Source of the DNA: CTSoil-075 sp042610375
GTDB lineage: Bacteria; Bacillota; Negativicutes; DSM-13327
Length of the DNA: 64,000 bases
Direction of reading: 5' to 3'
NCBI RefSeq assembly: GCF_042610375.1
Contig: NZ_JBGJZL010000005.1
Coordinates: 186,001-250,000 of the forward strand
Of this stretch, positions 18,521 to 27,869 are shown piece after piece (positions within the stretch are counted from its first letter, which is position 1; each line of letters opens with the position of its first letter). The translations under genes and the position numbers were made by a program. The notes below the pieces were generated by a model. The model was not told the origin of the DNA. It saw only the letters and a list, made by a program, of their open reading frames with translations, and ran no database searches.

Positions 18521-20713
18521 ATGAGTAAAGTAGTCGTATTAGCAGAAAAACCTTCAGTTGGCAGAGATTTGGCCAGAGTGTTGCAGTGTAATCAAAAAGG
18601 TAATGGTTATTTTCAAGGAGCAAAATATATAGTCACTTGGGCTCTTGGTCATTTGGTTACATTGGCTGATCCTGAAGTATATGATGAAAAATATAAATCC
18701 TGGCGATTAGAAGATTTGCCGATGTTGCCATCCCAGTTGAAACTGGTTGTTATTAAACAAAGCGGTAAGCAGTTTAATATTGTGAAAGAACAAATGAATC
18801 GCAAAGATGTAAGTGAGATTATTATTGCTACAGATGCTGGTCGTGAGGGTGAACTTGTTGCCCGATGGATCATCGAGAAGGCTCATGTACATAAACCGAT
18901 TAAACGATTGTGGATTTCCTCAGTGACAGATAAGGCTATAAAAGAAGGTTTTACTAAGCTAAAACCAGGTAAAGAGTATGAAAATTTATTTGCTTCAGCA
19001 GTTGCACGGGCTGAAGTTGATTGGTTAGTGGGCATTAATGCAACAAGAGCATTGACCTGCAAACATAATGCTCAGTTATCTTGTGGCAGAGTGCAGACGC
19101 CTACTCTTGCCATTATTGCCAGTCGCGAAGAAGAAATTAAGAAGTTTAAGCCCAAAGAATTTTATGGCATTACGGCAACAGGAAGTAACAATTTAAAACT
19201 GATCTGGCAAGATAGTAAAAGTAAAAACACAAGGACCTTTGATCAAAATCTTTGTGAAAAAATCCTAAGTAACATAAAAAATAAACAAGCAGAAGTCATT
19301 GAGGTAGATAAAGCTTATAAAAAGAAGTTTTCTCCTCAATTATATGATTTAACAGAACTCCAGCGGGATGGTAATAAACTCTTTGGTTTTTCACCAAAAG
19401 AAACAACGTCGATTATGCAACGGTTATATGAAAATTATAAATTATTGACCTATCCTCGTACTGATTCCCGTTATATCTCTACTGATATTGTGGCCACTTT
19501 AAAAGATCGGGTAAAAGCGTGCGGAGTTGGACCTTATGCACAATTGGCGACAACTATTTTGCGACAACCGATTAAAGGGAACAGTGGTTTTGTTGATAAC
19601 AACAAAGTGTCTGATCATCATGCGATTATTCCTACAGAGGAAGCCGTGAACCGCAGTGTTCTTGGTGACAAAGAGAGAAAAATATATGATTTGGTTGTAA
19701 AACGATTTTTAGCAGCTCTTTATCCGCCATTTGAGTATGAGCAGATCACCTTGAAAGCCAAAATTGGCAGTGAGATTTTTATTGCGAAAGGTAAAACAAT
19801 CATCAATCAAGGATGGAAAGAAATCTATGATCATACAGCAGATGATGAAGATGCTAAAGAGGAGATCGTTGAGCAATTATTACCAAGTATCAATAAAGGT
19901 GAAGTGTTAAAAATTGAGAGTGTTTCTCTCACTAAAGGAGAAACGAAACCACCAGCACCATTTAATGAAGCGACTTTGCTATCCGCCATGGAAAATCCCG
20001 TCAAATATATGAGTACGGAGAGTGAAGCCTTAAAGAAAACCATTGGTGAAACAGGTGGTCTAGGCACCGTTGCAACGCGAGCGGATATCATTGAAAAGTT
20101 ATTTAATAGCTTTGTCATTGAAAAGAATGGTAAAAATATTTTTATCACGGCAAAAGGCAAGCAACTTCTAGAGCTCGTGCCTGAAGATCTAAAATCTCCA
20201 ACCTTAACAGCTCAGTGGGAGCAGAAACTTGGTTATATTTCTAAGGGTTCTCTTAATAAAAATACTTTCATTACTGAAATGAAAGAATATGCAAAAGTCG
20301 TAGTAACAGACATTAAAAATAGCCAAGACAAATTTAAACATGATAATATTACACGGAATAAGTGTCCTCAATGTGAAAAATTCATGCTCGAAGTCAATGG
20401 GAAAAAAGGAAAGATGTTTGTTTGTCAGGACCGAGAATGTGGCTATAAGAAAAATATATCCATCGTGACAAATGCACGTTGCTCAACTTGTCATAAGAAA
20501 CTAGAACTTCGGGGCGAAGGGGAAAATCAAATTTTTGTCTGCAGCTGCGGTTATCGAGAAAAATTATCTGCGTTTAATGAACGTAAAAAGAAAGAACACT
20601 CTCAAAGCTCTAAAGGCGAAGTTTCAAAATATTTGCGAGAACAAAATAAGACCAAAGATGAACCTTTTAACTCAGCTTTAGCAGAAGCCTTTGCTAAATT
20701 GAAATTAAAATAA
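18521..20713 (+). CDS. topB: DNA topoisomerase III (type IA)
   Basis: 730 residues. The TOPRIM domain begins MSKVVVLAEKPSVGRDLA and carries the acidic DAGREGELVARW motif. The active-site tyrosine is in LLTYPRTDSRYIS near residue 312. GETGGLGTVATRADIIEKL is a type IA signature. The C terminus carries two Cys4 zinc ribbons (CPQC...CQDREC and CSTC...CSCG). It relaxes or decatenates single-stranded DNA crossings. The length and zinc ribbons match Firmicute TopB. It is 22 bp upstream of the DUF362 gene, so they may be co-transcribed. Confidence 0.95.
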   Translation: MSKVVVLAEKPSVGRDLARVLQCNQKGNGYFQGAKYIVTWALGHLVTLADPEVYDEKYKSWRLEDLPMLPSQLKLVVIKQSGKQFNIVKEQMNRKDVSEIIIATDAGREGELVARWIIEKAHVHKPIKRLWISSVTDKAIKEGFTKLKPGKEYENLFASAVARAEVDWLVGINATRALTCKHNAQLSCGRVQTPTLAIIASREEEIKKFKPKEFYGITATGSNNLKLIWQDSKSKNTRTFDQNLCEKILSNIKNKQAEVIEVDKAYKKKFSPQLYDLTELQRDGNKLFGFSPKETTSIMQRLYENYKLLTYPRTDSRYISTDIVATLKDRVKACGVGPYAQLATTILRQPIKGNSGFVDNNKVSDHHAIIPTEEAVNRSVLGDKERKIYDLVVKRFLAALYPPFEYEQITLKAKIGSEIFIAKGKTIINQGWKEIYDHTADDEDAKEEIVEQLLPSINKGEVLKIESVSLTKGETKPPAPFNEATLLSAMENPVKYMSTESEALKKTIGETGGLGTVATRADIIEKLFNSFVIEKNGKNIFITAKGKQLLELVPEDLKSPTLTAQWEQKLGYISKGSLNKNTFITEMKEYAKVVVTDIKNSQDKFKHDNITRNKCPQCEKFMLEVNGKKGKMFVCQDRECGYKKNISIVTNARCSTCHKKLELRGEGENQIFVCSCGYREKLSAFNERKKKEHSQSSKGEVSKYLREQNKTKDEPFNSALAEAFAKLKLK

Positions 20714-20735
20714 ATAAGAAAGGGGATACAATACG

Positions 20736-21842
20736 ATGTCAAGTAAAGTGTATTTTGTAAACTTACGCGCTCGCAGTCCACGGGAGAATAAAATTAGCAA
20801 AATCAGAAAGTTATATGAGGCAGCTGGTTTTGATGATTTTGTGAACAAAAATGACCTGACAGCGATCAAACTTCACTTTGGTGAACGTGGTAATGACAGT
20901 TATATTAATCCAGTGTTTGTCCGTCAAATTGTAGATAAATTGAAAGCAAAAGGTGCAAAACCTTTTATGACCGATACCAATACACTGTATTCGGGGAGTC
21001 GACACAATGCTGTCGATCATTTAGTAACAGCTTTGGAACATGGCTTTGATTTTTCTGTAACCGGTGCGCCACTCGTTATTGCTGATGGGTTACGCAGTCA
21101 AAATATTGAAGAAGTTACCATTAATAAAAAACATTTTCAAACAGTAAAATTGGCTAAAGATATTGTGAGTGCTAATAGTATGGTTGTCATGTCTCATTTC
21201 AAAGGTCATGAGATGGCTGGATTTGGTGGAGCCATCAAAAATATGGCCATGGGTGGTGCGCCAGCTGTTGGTAAGAAGGAACAGCATTCTGTGAAGATTG
21301 TCGTTAACCAAGATAAATGTATTGGCTGTAGCAAATGCGCTCCCGTCTGTCCTGAAGAAGCCATTACTCTTACGGATAAAAAGGCATCCATCAATCCAGA
21401 GTTATGTATTGGCTGTGGGGAATGCATGACAGTATGCCCAGTGAAAGCCATTGGTATGGATTGGGGATCTGAAGTAACAGGCTTTATGGAAAAAATGACA
21501 GAGTATGCTTATGGTGTAGTGCAGAGTATGGAAGGACGTATTGGTTATATCAACTTTTTGATTAACATTACTCCTGACTGTGATTGTGTGCCATGGAGTG
21601 ATGCACCGATAGTCCCTGATATTGGCTTTTTAGCTTCGACTGATCCAGTCGCTATTGATCAAGCAAGTTATGATTTGGTTAATAAGCAAATTGGTCTTAC
21701 GGCCTCTTTATTATCCAAAGGTCATGCAGCTGGTGAAGAAAAATTTGATGGTTTGCATCCAGGAACTAAAGGTGATATCCAGTTAGAATATGGGCAAGAA
21801 ATAGGGCTGGGTCAACGTGCTTATACTTTAATTGAATTATAG
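20736..21842 (+). CDS. DUF362 protein with 2x[4Fe-4S] ferredoxin domain
   Basis: 368 residues. The DUF362 domain occupies the N-terminal half (IKLHFGERGN, SHFKGHEMAGFGGAIKN). Two ferredoxin motifs, CIGCSKCAPVCPE near 194 and CIGCGECMTVCPV near 223, should bind two [4Fe-4S] clusters. The C-terminal part returns to DUF362 (DPVAIDQASYDLV). The family is common in anaerobes and its biochemical role is unknown; an electron-transfer function is likely. AAGGGG precedes ATG 20736. It is the last intact gene before the split ppnP. Confidence 0.9.
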   Translation: MSSKVYFVNLRARSPRENKISKIRKLYEAAGFDDFVNKNDLTAIKLHFGERGNDSYINPVFVRQIVDKLKAKGAKPFMTDTNTLYSGSRHNAVDHLVTALEHGFDFSVTGAPLVIADGLRSQNIEEVTINKKHFQTVKLAKDIVSANSMVVMSHFKGHEMAGFGGAIKNMAMGGAPAVGKKEQHSVKIVVNQDKCIGCSKCAPVCPEEAITLTDKKASINPELCIGCGECMTVCPVKAIGMDWGSEVTGFMEKMTEYAYGVVQSMEGRIGYINFLINITPDCDCVPWSDAPIVPDIGFLASTDPVAIDQASYDLVNKQIGLTASLLSKGHAAGEEKFDGLHPGTKGDIQLEYGQEIGLGQRAYTLIEL

Positions 21843-21874
21843 AAAAAAACAACAAATCGAGGAGTGTGCAAAAG

Positions 21875-22015
21875 ATGGGACAATTTGAAAATGTAACAGT
21901 GATTAAGAAGGCAAATGTATATTTTGATGGGAAAGTGACCAGTCGTACAGTGGTTTTTGCTGATGGCAGTAAAAAAACATTGGGGATTATGTTACCTGGT
22001 GATTTTTTCTCGTAA
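21875..22015 (+). pseudogene. ppnP: ppnP 5' fragment, interrupted by the genomic island
   Basis: ATG 21875 opens a frame whose first 43 codons match the pyrimidine/purine nucleoside phosphorylase family (DUF1255), including NVYFDGKVTSRTV and TLGIMLPGD. After that Asp the frame enters foreign sequence and stops after three more codons (TAA 22013-22015). The rest of the gene resumes at 57276 in the correct frame. The intact protein is about 105 residues and converts nucleosides to bases with phosphate. This half lacks most of the cupin barrel and should be inactive. Confidence 0.9.
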
Positions 22016-22023
22016 TCTGAAAT

Positions 22024-22069
22024 ATTGACAAAAATATAGTTTTCTCGAAAAGAGGACGATTGACAAATT
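22024..22069 (+). repeat. Left-end ATTGACAAA motif pair, 35-bp period
   Basis: ATTGACAAAAA starts at 22024 and ATTGACAAATT at 22059, exactly 35 bp apart. The first lies about 20 bp inside the left junction. The right end has the same pair with the same spacing in reverse orientation, so these are probably recombinase binding sites. Confidence 0.7.
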
Positions 22070-22233
22070 CAATAGAATAGATTTTCCCTGAATATAAGAT
22101 TATAAGATATAGTATTGCGGATTCGACAATACCATATATGGTATTTACAAAAGAAATCTATGTCTATGATTAGGGCTTTCTCAAAGGAGACACATAGAGA
22201 AGAATCTTTAGGAAACCGAAAAGATATATTGTT

Positions 22234-22294
22234 AAAAGCCCAGACATGGTATATTGATACTCCTTCGAGTATCAATATACTTGCCTGGGCTTTT
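22234..22294 (-). terminator. Large hairpin, probable terminator of the recombinase operon
   Basis: A near-perfect inverted repeat of about 28 bp per arm has a 4-nt loop. Read on the minus strand it ends in GGGCTTTT downstream of the last operon gene. It could also be a structural element of the left end. Confidence 0.65.
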
Positions 22295-22449
22295 CGACTG
22301 CTAAAGTGATTTTTCATTAGGTATTGTCTAGATATTCTTTGGATCGTGGATATTAAAAGCTTCATACGAAAATACGGTGATATAGTTTGTGACGGTATTA
22401 CAATGCACAATTTTTTGAGTATCCCACGTCATTCAGGTTCAATTATCAA

Positions 22450-22911
22450 TCAGCTCCGTTCCATCAGAAGATGTTCAACATCATAGCCAATTTTCTTTAG
22501 ATATTTTGCCCAAAGGGGGGAGCGCATTGAGGAATACCATTCAGTGAATCGCTTGATGTATAGAACAATCGATTCTGCATCAATATATCTTGGATTTTTT
22601 CCATCAATAAGAAAAAACGCCCCTCCATCATATGCCCAATCTACAATATCCCATGTTTCTAAGGACCCAGGGTCATCTTCATACCACGAAACAAAGGTCA
22701 AAACGTGATTTAGGCTTTCGTCTTCATCTTGTTCGTCAGAGGCATCTTCTATATCTTCGCGGATAATGATCTTGCGCCTATTTTTCCAAAGATCAATCAT
22801 TTCTTGCCGTTGATTATGCGGTATGAACATTTGGTGTTCATAGATAGATTTGATAATTTCCAACATAGGATCGTCGGAAATCGGTTTTCTATTACTAATA
22901 AATTCACTCAT
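22450..22911 (-). CDS. Small acidic protein, last gene of mobility operon
   Basis: 153 residues, unrecognised. The middle is strongly acidic (EDIEDASDEQDEDES), followed by an aromatic-rich part (SWYEDD, TWDIVDWAYDGGAFF). GGAGA lies six bases before ATG 22911. It follows the third recombinase by 92 bp and precedes a large hairpin, so it closes the operon. Acidic partners of recombinases can be directionality factors or DNA mimics; no evidence beyond composition and position supports either. Confidence 0.65.
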   Translation of the reverse strand: MSEFISNRKPISDDPMLEIIKSIYEHQMFIPHNQRQEMIDLWKNRRKIIIREDIEDASDEQDEDESLNHVLTFVSWYEDDPGSLETWDIVDWAYDGGAFFLIDGKNPRYIDAESIVLYIKRFTEWYSSMRSPLWAKYLKKIGYDVEHLLMERS

Positions 22912-23003
22912 ATCTATTCTCCTTTAGTTTCGGACTTTCTATGTACAAACTTGATAATACAATTATCGCATTAGAAATGGACTCTTTGGCAAATTCAAGC
23001 AGC

Positions 23004-24371
23004 TCAGGTTCTATTCAAGTCCCGCATTCTCCTGGAGTTCAACAACTCATGTAAACTAGGAAAAATACATGTTGCCTTTCCAGCTTCCCGGTCTTTGAGG
23101 ATTACTATTGCATTATCTATATACTTCGAGAAGGTCGTATCAATACTGCTATGGCCCATTTGGTTTGCTAAGTCATGGCGAAGACTGTGGTCATTAATAT
23201 AATCATTTCTTTCACGCTCTCTCCTGACCTCCATTATTTGAAGTACGTAATTAGTAGCGTAAGTATGCCGTAAACAGTAATAATCGACGCTACGACCAAA
23301 CCTTACGAGGAGTGGATCTTTTTTTCGACCTTTATTGACGTAATAAAAAGCATCTTGTAACTTCCTCAGTGGCTTGTAGTGCTTCCTTTGATCTTGAGGA
23401 GGGCAGTAGATTGGATTACCTGATTTGTCTAGCCATAGGATATGGAGTGGAAGTTTTTCACCAGTTTTTTTCTCATATAGCTTTTTTCGTTCCTCATATA
23501 TAGGGGACCATGATTCCATAATTTCTAGCCATGATTTCATATCAATTTTTACGTTCCGTAGCTTTTTACCCTTGCCAAGCACTTTTAAGATTATTGTTTC
23601 TTCGTTAAGTCGCTCTCGGATTAGGTTTGGGTCTGATATAAAAACATTTCCGTCTCTGTCTGTGCGCCAGTAGGGAATTCCTAACACTTCAAAGTCTCGC
23701 ACGCCAGTTATATAGGCTATAAGGCCAATATATTTATAGACCACATCTGGGAATGCTCGGAACAAGTCTCCTAATTGTGAGTCATGCAGGTACTCATGAG
23801 GTTTAGTTTGCTGTCTTTTCGCAAGCCCCTCAATGGGATAATCTTCACTATCGGGGGAAAAAGAAACATTTGTGTTCACATCAACTACTTCTTTAGATTT
23901 TGGTCCGGCGATTCCTCGAAGAAGGTCATTGTGTATAGCCCTTGCTTTGGTAACCGTTTTTCGATTACCATCCCAAAGCGTATTGACTTTCTTTTCGAAT
24001 TTGACCCAATCAAGGAATTTGCAAATAATACTTCCTTCTCTGTCAATAGTTCCTATCGAGGGACTGACTTTTCCTTCAGCATATTTTTTCTCTATCCGCT
24101 TTGTCTTCCATGCTTTTATTGAATTGGCGGTAGTAAAACGCCAGAATGATAGCAACATTACTTCGTCAGAGGACCAAGGGCCATCCGCCAAGTAATTACA
24201 GAATCGCTGTAGAATTTTTGCATACTCAAAGCCTGTTGTATAACCATGTTCACTCAGCCAGATAGCAGGGTATGAAAGTATTTCTTCCCGTGGTTCGTAT
24301 ATCAGAACTACGTGTTGGTATCTACTTCCTAACACCTTCTCGTCTATATCCTCAATTCTAAATTTAGACAT
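23004..24371 (-). CDS. Tyrosine recombinase/integrase (455 aa)
   Basis: The N-terminal 190 residues are a SAM-like core-binding region (LQRFCNYLADGPWSSDEVML). The catalytic domain has the first Arg in ITGVRDFEVLGIP near 225, the LRHTYAT box near 367, MGHSSIDTTFSKY with the nucleophile Tyr near 416, and intervening basic residues. All main catalytic residues appear present, so this is the best candidate for the active integrase. AGGGAGG lies six bases before ATG 24371, inside the end of the helicase gene (28-bp overlap), which implies translational coupling. Confidence 0.88.
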   Translation of the reverse strand: MSKFRIEDIDEKVLGSRYQHVVLIYEPREEILSYPAIWLSEHGYTTGFEYAKILQRFCNYLADGPWSSDEVMLLSFWRFTTANSIKAWKTKRIEKKYAEGKVSPSIGTIDREGSIICKFLDWVKFEKKVNTLWDGNRKTVTKARAIHNDLLRGIAGPKSKEVVDVNTNVSFSPDSEDYPIEGLAKRQQTKPHEYLHDSQLGDLFRAFPDVVYKYIGLIAYITGVRDFEVLGIPYWRTDRDGNVFISDPNLIRERLNEETIILKVLGKGKKLRNVKIDMKSWLEIMESWSPIYEERKKLYEKKTGEKLPLHILWLDKSGNPIYCPPQDQRKHYKPLRKLQDAFYYVNKGRKKDPLLVRFGRSVDYYCLRHTYATNYVLQIMEVRRERERNDYINDHSLRHDLANQMGHSSIDTTFSKYIDNAIVILKDREAGKATCIFPSLHELLNSRRMRDLNRT

Positions 24372-26215
24372 TCGGAGCCTCCCTGTAACAACAAACTGAG
24401 CCGCCTTTGATGGACTGGCAACGCTCGTATTTTTTCCTCTATGAATTTGTGGTCATGATAGACGATTATTGTACGTTTTTTGCACCTTGATAGTGCCGTA
24501 TAAATCATATTCCGGTCAAGCATACGTTCGCTAAGCGGGAGTAAAACGATTACGTTTTCCCATTCAGAGCCCTGAGCTTTGTGGACCGTCAGGCAATACG
24601 CCATGCCCAGATAGTTATTGACTTCATCATAAGTTAATTGGACATCACCCTCGTTTTCAAAAGCCACTTCGAGGTAATTTCCGTTGCTGCCGCGTCCCTT
24701 CACGAAGCCGACACTACCGTTCGTTAGCCTGATGCCATACTTAATCTTGAGATTCTTTTTCCATACAACGGGAGTGTATTTGCTGTATTCCGTTGTTCGG
24801 AATAGCGCCATGTGAACCTTGTCATTGATGGAGTCACTTCCGCCAACAAAATGCTTCAATGGTGAAATGAGTTGAACTTCTTCTCCGCGCCGAGCAAGCT
24901 CTAAATAAAGTTCGACGGCACGAGCTTCGGCTGCATTAACGTCATGAACAAGTTCTTTGTAAATCCCTGTTCCCGCGGTATTTTTATAATCTTCAAAGAC
25001 GGGGAATTCGCCAGATATAATTTGATTAAGTTGGTTATCAGTTTTTTGATCCTGGCGACGATTGACTGTTAGTTCTACATTAGGGACTAAGTTACTTTGA
25101 ATAATATCATAAAAAACACGACCAGCACCAATTGAGGGTATCTGATAGGGGTCACCAAGAAGGACAAGATGCGCTGATGATGGGAGCTTGCGAAAAAGAT
25201 GGTATGCATCACTAAGTGACAGCATAGAGGCTTCGTCAATGATAACAATACTATCCGAGAAGACTGCATGATTTTTTAAATGCAGAAGGGAAGCTATTGT
25301 TGAAGAAACTCTATTAGTTCCAGCAGATAATCTCTGGCAAGCCTTTGCTGTGACCGCGCATAGAATTAATTTCTTTTTAAGCAGAGCCTCAGTGATATCA
25401 GCAATTACAGACAGGGTATAGGTTTTTCCCCTACCGCCTCTACCATGAACGACACTTATTTTATATATAAGAGAATTCTTTACAGCAGTGTATTGCTCCT
25501 GAGTTAATGTTTTATATTGGGGTCGGTCCAAAAAACTGTTTATAGTTCTTTCGCAGATTTGTATAGATTTATTCTTATTCAAAAGAAATTGTTCGATGCG
25601 ACGTTCAAAAAGATGCACAACAGGTGCCTGGAAGTAAGATTGGTGCTTAACAATCGCCCCTGTATCAATAGCCAGTTGCAGAGCCACATTGAATTTTTCG
25701 CTACAACAACTAATAAGACCCATAGTCATCTCTCGGAGAGTATCTTTATCTATAGCAGTGTGTTTACCTTGCTCATAATTTTCATATATGCAATTCTGAA
25801 TAGCTGCGACAAGGCGACAGGGATGGAATTCAGGCCCGCTTTGTAGACCGAGAGGGTCCACTTCTTTCCATGACGCCATTGCGAGGAGACGGTACGGATT
25901 GCTTTTAATCATGTCCATGCACTTCCAACCCCACAATTCATATACCTTAGATGCAATAGGTAAGGAGAAATCATGCCTGTCGAGAAATAGGGCAACCTCA
26001 ATTAAAGGGCGGGCAATCAAATATCCATAATAAAGAGCTAAAGCCTTCTTTTCTTTAATACCTCCAGCGGTAAATGCATCAGTTTGTTTGTTTGCGATAT
26101 TGGATAATAGATCTTGGGCAGTAAACATTGAGAATAATTTATTAACTGTGGCATCTCCAATTCCAGGAAAGTGTTTGGCCGCAAATGCAGATCGTAGATT
26201 TGTGTAATTAGACAT
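24344..26215 (-). CDS. RecD/TraA-like superfamily 1 DNA helicase
   Basis: 623 residues. The N-terminal third has helix-hairpin-helix character (HFPGIGDATVNKLF) as in RecD2. The helicase core shows Walker A GRGGRGKTYT near 257, Walker B IVIIDEASMLS near 324, a GDPYQIPSIGAG motif III, and the C-terminal motifs LTVHKAQGSEW and YTALSRCKKRTIIVY. RecD2-type enzymes unwind DNA 5' to 3'. ATG 26215 overlaps the stop of the upstream gene by 8 bp and has no own ribosome site, which suggests coupling. Its presence inside a recombinase operon suggests a role in processing or replicating the mobile element. Confidence 0.9.
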   Translation of the reverse strand: MSNYTNLRSAFAAKHFPGIGDATVNKLFSMFTAQDLLSNIANKQTDAFTAGGIKEKKALALYYGYLIARPLIEVALFLDRHDFSLPIASKVYELWGWKCMDMIKSNPYRLLAMASWKEVDPLGLQSGPEFHPCRLVAAIQNCIYENYEQGKHTAIDKDTLREMTMGLISCCSEKFNVALQLAIDTGAIVKHQSYFQAPVVHLFERRIEQFLLNKNKSIQICERTINSFLDRPQYKTLTQEQYTAVKNSLIYKISVVHGRGGRGKTYTLSVIADITEALLKKKLILCAVTAKACQRLSAGTNRVSSTIASLLHLKNHAVFSDSIVIIDEASMLSLSDAYHLFRKLPSSAHLVLLGDPYQIPSIGAGRVFYDIIQSNLVPNVELTVNRRQDQKTDNQLNQIISGEFPVFEDYKNTAGTGIYKELVHDVNAAEARAVELYLELARRGEEVQLISPLKHFVGGSDSINDKVHMALFRTTEYSKYTPVVWKKNLKIKYGIRLTNGSVGFVKGRGSNGNYLEVAFENEGDVQLTYDEVNNYLGMAYCLTVHKAQGSEWENVIVLLPLSERMLDRNMIYTALSRCKKRTIIVYHDHKFIEEKIRALPVHQRRLSLLLQGGSECLNLELRI

Positions 26216-26759
26216 ATGTCAATGTCCGTATGCTCATCATATAGTGTTCATCTATAACATGATGGGCACTTCTAATTGTAGCCAATCTTGTATCCAGGTT
26301 TAGCAGATCAAGTTTCACGGCTTCGAGCTGACTATTTAAAAAAAGGATCGTTTCACTGAGCCGCCTGTTTTCCTTAACTTGATCTATGACGAATTTTTTA
26401 ACATCCTTTGGCAAGCCAGCTACATTAAGCCACGAAGGGAGTATATCCGTCATTTCCAAATTGCTTAATTTTTCTCCATCAATATTACCAAAAAGTTCTG
26501 CATAAACCCATTTGTTAAATTCGTTTTTGTAATGAACACCCCAGCCACTGCCACGCATAAATCCACTATCCCATGTCTTGTTACCTTCCTTCTGCCCGAG
26601 GAACTTACAAACACCTGAGACATGAAGTTCGCTATCCTTATTTAACCAGTTTCTCCATGTGCCGTCAGCTTTAATTTCTTCGAGAAATTCGGAAAATATG
26701 TTCTCCCTAAGGCCTTTTAAGATCTTAGTTGATTGTACATTATTCAATAAAAACCCCAC
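26208..26759 (-). CDS. Unknown protein of mobility operon (183 aa)
   Basis: No family recognised. The N-terminal half is mixed with several Trp (GTWRNWLNKDSELHV, GSGWGVHYKNEFNKWVY). The last 45 residues form a coiled coil (SETILFLNSQLEAVKLDLL). GTG 26759 follows AAAGGTGG closely; a TTG 15 bases downstream is an alternative start. It sits between another unknown and the helicase, overlapping the helicase start by 8 bp. It may be an accessory DNA-binding or oligomerising factor. Confidence 0.6.
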   Translation of the reverse strand: MGFLLNNVQSTKILKGLRENIFSEFLEEIKADGTWRNWLNKDSELHVSGVCKFLGQKEGNKTWDSGFMRGSGWGVHYKNEFNKWVYAELFGNIDGEKLSNLEMTDILPSWLNVAGLPKDVKKFVIDQVKENRRLSETILFLNSQLEAVKLDLLNLDTRLATIRSAHHVIDEHYMMSIRTLTYV

Positions 26760-26801
26760 CTTTCTAAAGTTCTAGTTAAGTATTAAGCACCTTGGTAGTA
26801 G

Positions 26802-27869
26802 TTAGCCTCTAATAATAAACACGTTTTCATATCCTTCTTTGACGCAGTTGGGCTCTAGTATATTGAGTTTTTCAACACTAGTCCGAAGGCGATCTTCTAT
26901 GTCTCGATTAGCCTTAGTATCAGGCAATTTAACTAAGTTGGATGGTTGCTCTAAATTAATCATTTTACCTATAATAAGAAAAACTGTAGGTTTAATTAAC
27001 TGTAACATATTTGTAATCTCTTGATAGCGAGTTCTCCGAGATGTTTCAGTCAGGTCACAGCAAGCAAAAACATAATTGTTATCTGGAAATTTGAAAGATA
27101 GTTTTCTGATCAGAAAATTTTCAATATTAATATTAAAATAGTGAAAAATTAGAATAATATCTTCTGCTGGCTTCTTCTTCATGGTGTCTTTCATCTTGGT
27201 AAATGATTCCATAGAAGCCTGTCTATATGCCGCTTGAAGGTCTTTATCGCTAAGGTCGGCAGATATATCTCGAAGGTTGGGTTGGAACAAATGATATTTA
27301 GGATTTTCGACGATACCTACGACTGAGATGCTTCGACGGAGCTTGGTGTTTTCTTCCGTTAGCCTTGCATTCTCAATTTGGTAATTCTGTATCAGCTTAA
27401 TATCCATATTTTTTTCTTTTTGGAGGTTTTCAGACGAATTTTTATAATACTCAAAATTGACTCTGAAGTGGGACTCCTCATATTGTTCTTGCCAAGTTCG
27501 TTTCTTAAACTCTTGGAATTCTTGTTGCACTTTTGTAAGCTCAACCTTGGCCTTTTCCTTGTCGTTTGTAAGTTCAAATATTTTTGCCGCAAGCATACCT
27601 GTTTTTTTATCAGCTTTACCAAATGCTGTGATTGTTTGTTCGATAATGTGGTCGGATGGTAGTTTTCCTTCAATAGCATCTTTGATAGCCTTCCATTCGG
27701 GGCTCGCATTGGAATTATACCAATTTTGTCTCTTAACTGGCCTGTTGTCTTTGGTAAAATTGCTTGATAACTCTTCAATATCTGTATGTACCAGCTTTTG
27801 TGTTCTCGTGGTTGCCCGCAGATGCCAAATTGTCTCCATTACCACATACATTTGTTTAGTAAACTCCAT
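26802..27869 (-). CDS. Coiled-coil protein of mobility operon (355 aa)
   Basis: No family recognised. Residues about 85-185 are a long coiled coil. The C-terminal 130 residues look globular with alternating strands and helices (DIILIFHYFNINI, NNYVFACCDLTETS, PTVFLIIGKM). GGAGA lies six bases before ATG 27869. The start overlaps the stop of the upstream recombinase gene as TGATG, so translation is probably coupled. Confidence 0.65.
   Translation of the reverse strand: MEFTKQMYVVMETIWHLRATTRTQKLVHTDIEELSSNFTKDNRPVKRQNWYNSNASPEWKAIKDAIEGKLPSDHIIEQTITAFGKADKKTGMLAAKIFELTNDKEKAKVELTKVQQEFQEFKKRTWQEQYEESHFRVNFEYYKNSSENLQKEKNMDIKLIQNYQIENARLTEENTKLRRSISVVGIVENPKYHLFQPNLRDISADLSDKDLQAAYRQASMESFTKMKDTMKKKPAEDIILIFHYFNINIENFLIRKLSFKFPDNNYVFACCDLTETSRRTRYQEITNMLQLIKPTVFLIIGKMINLEQPSNLVKLPDTKANRDIEDRLRTSVEKLNILEPNCVKEGYENVFIIRG

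Noticed and set aside
22024..22069. ATTGACAAA motifs as ordinary promoter -35 boxes
   Set aside because: The pairing at 35 bp on both ends in mirrored orientation and the lack of matching -10 boxes argue against it, but a -35 role for one copy is not excluded.
22069..22410. 113-codon minus-strand frame at the left island end
   Set aside because: It spans the large 22234-22294 hairpin, has no ribosome site and no protein-like composition.
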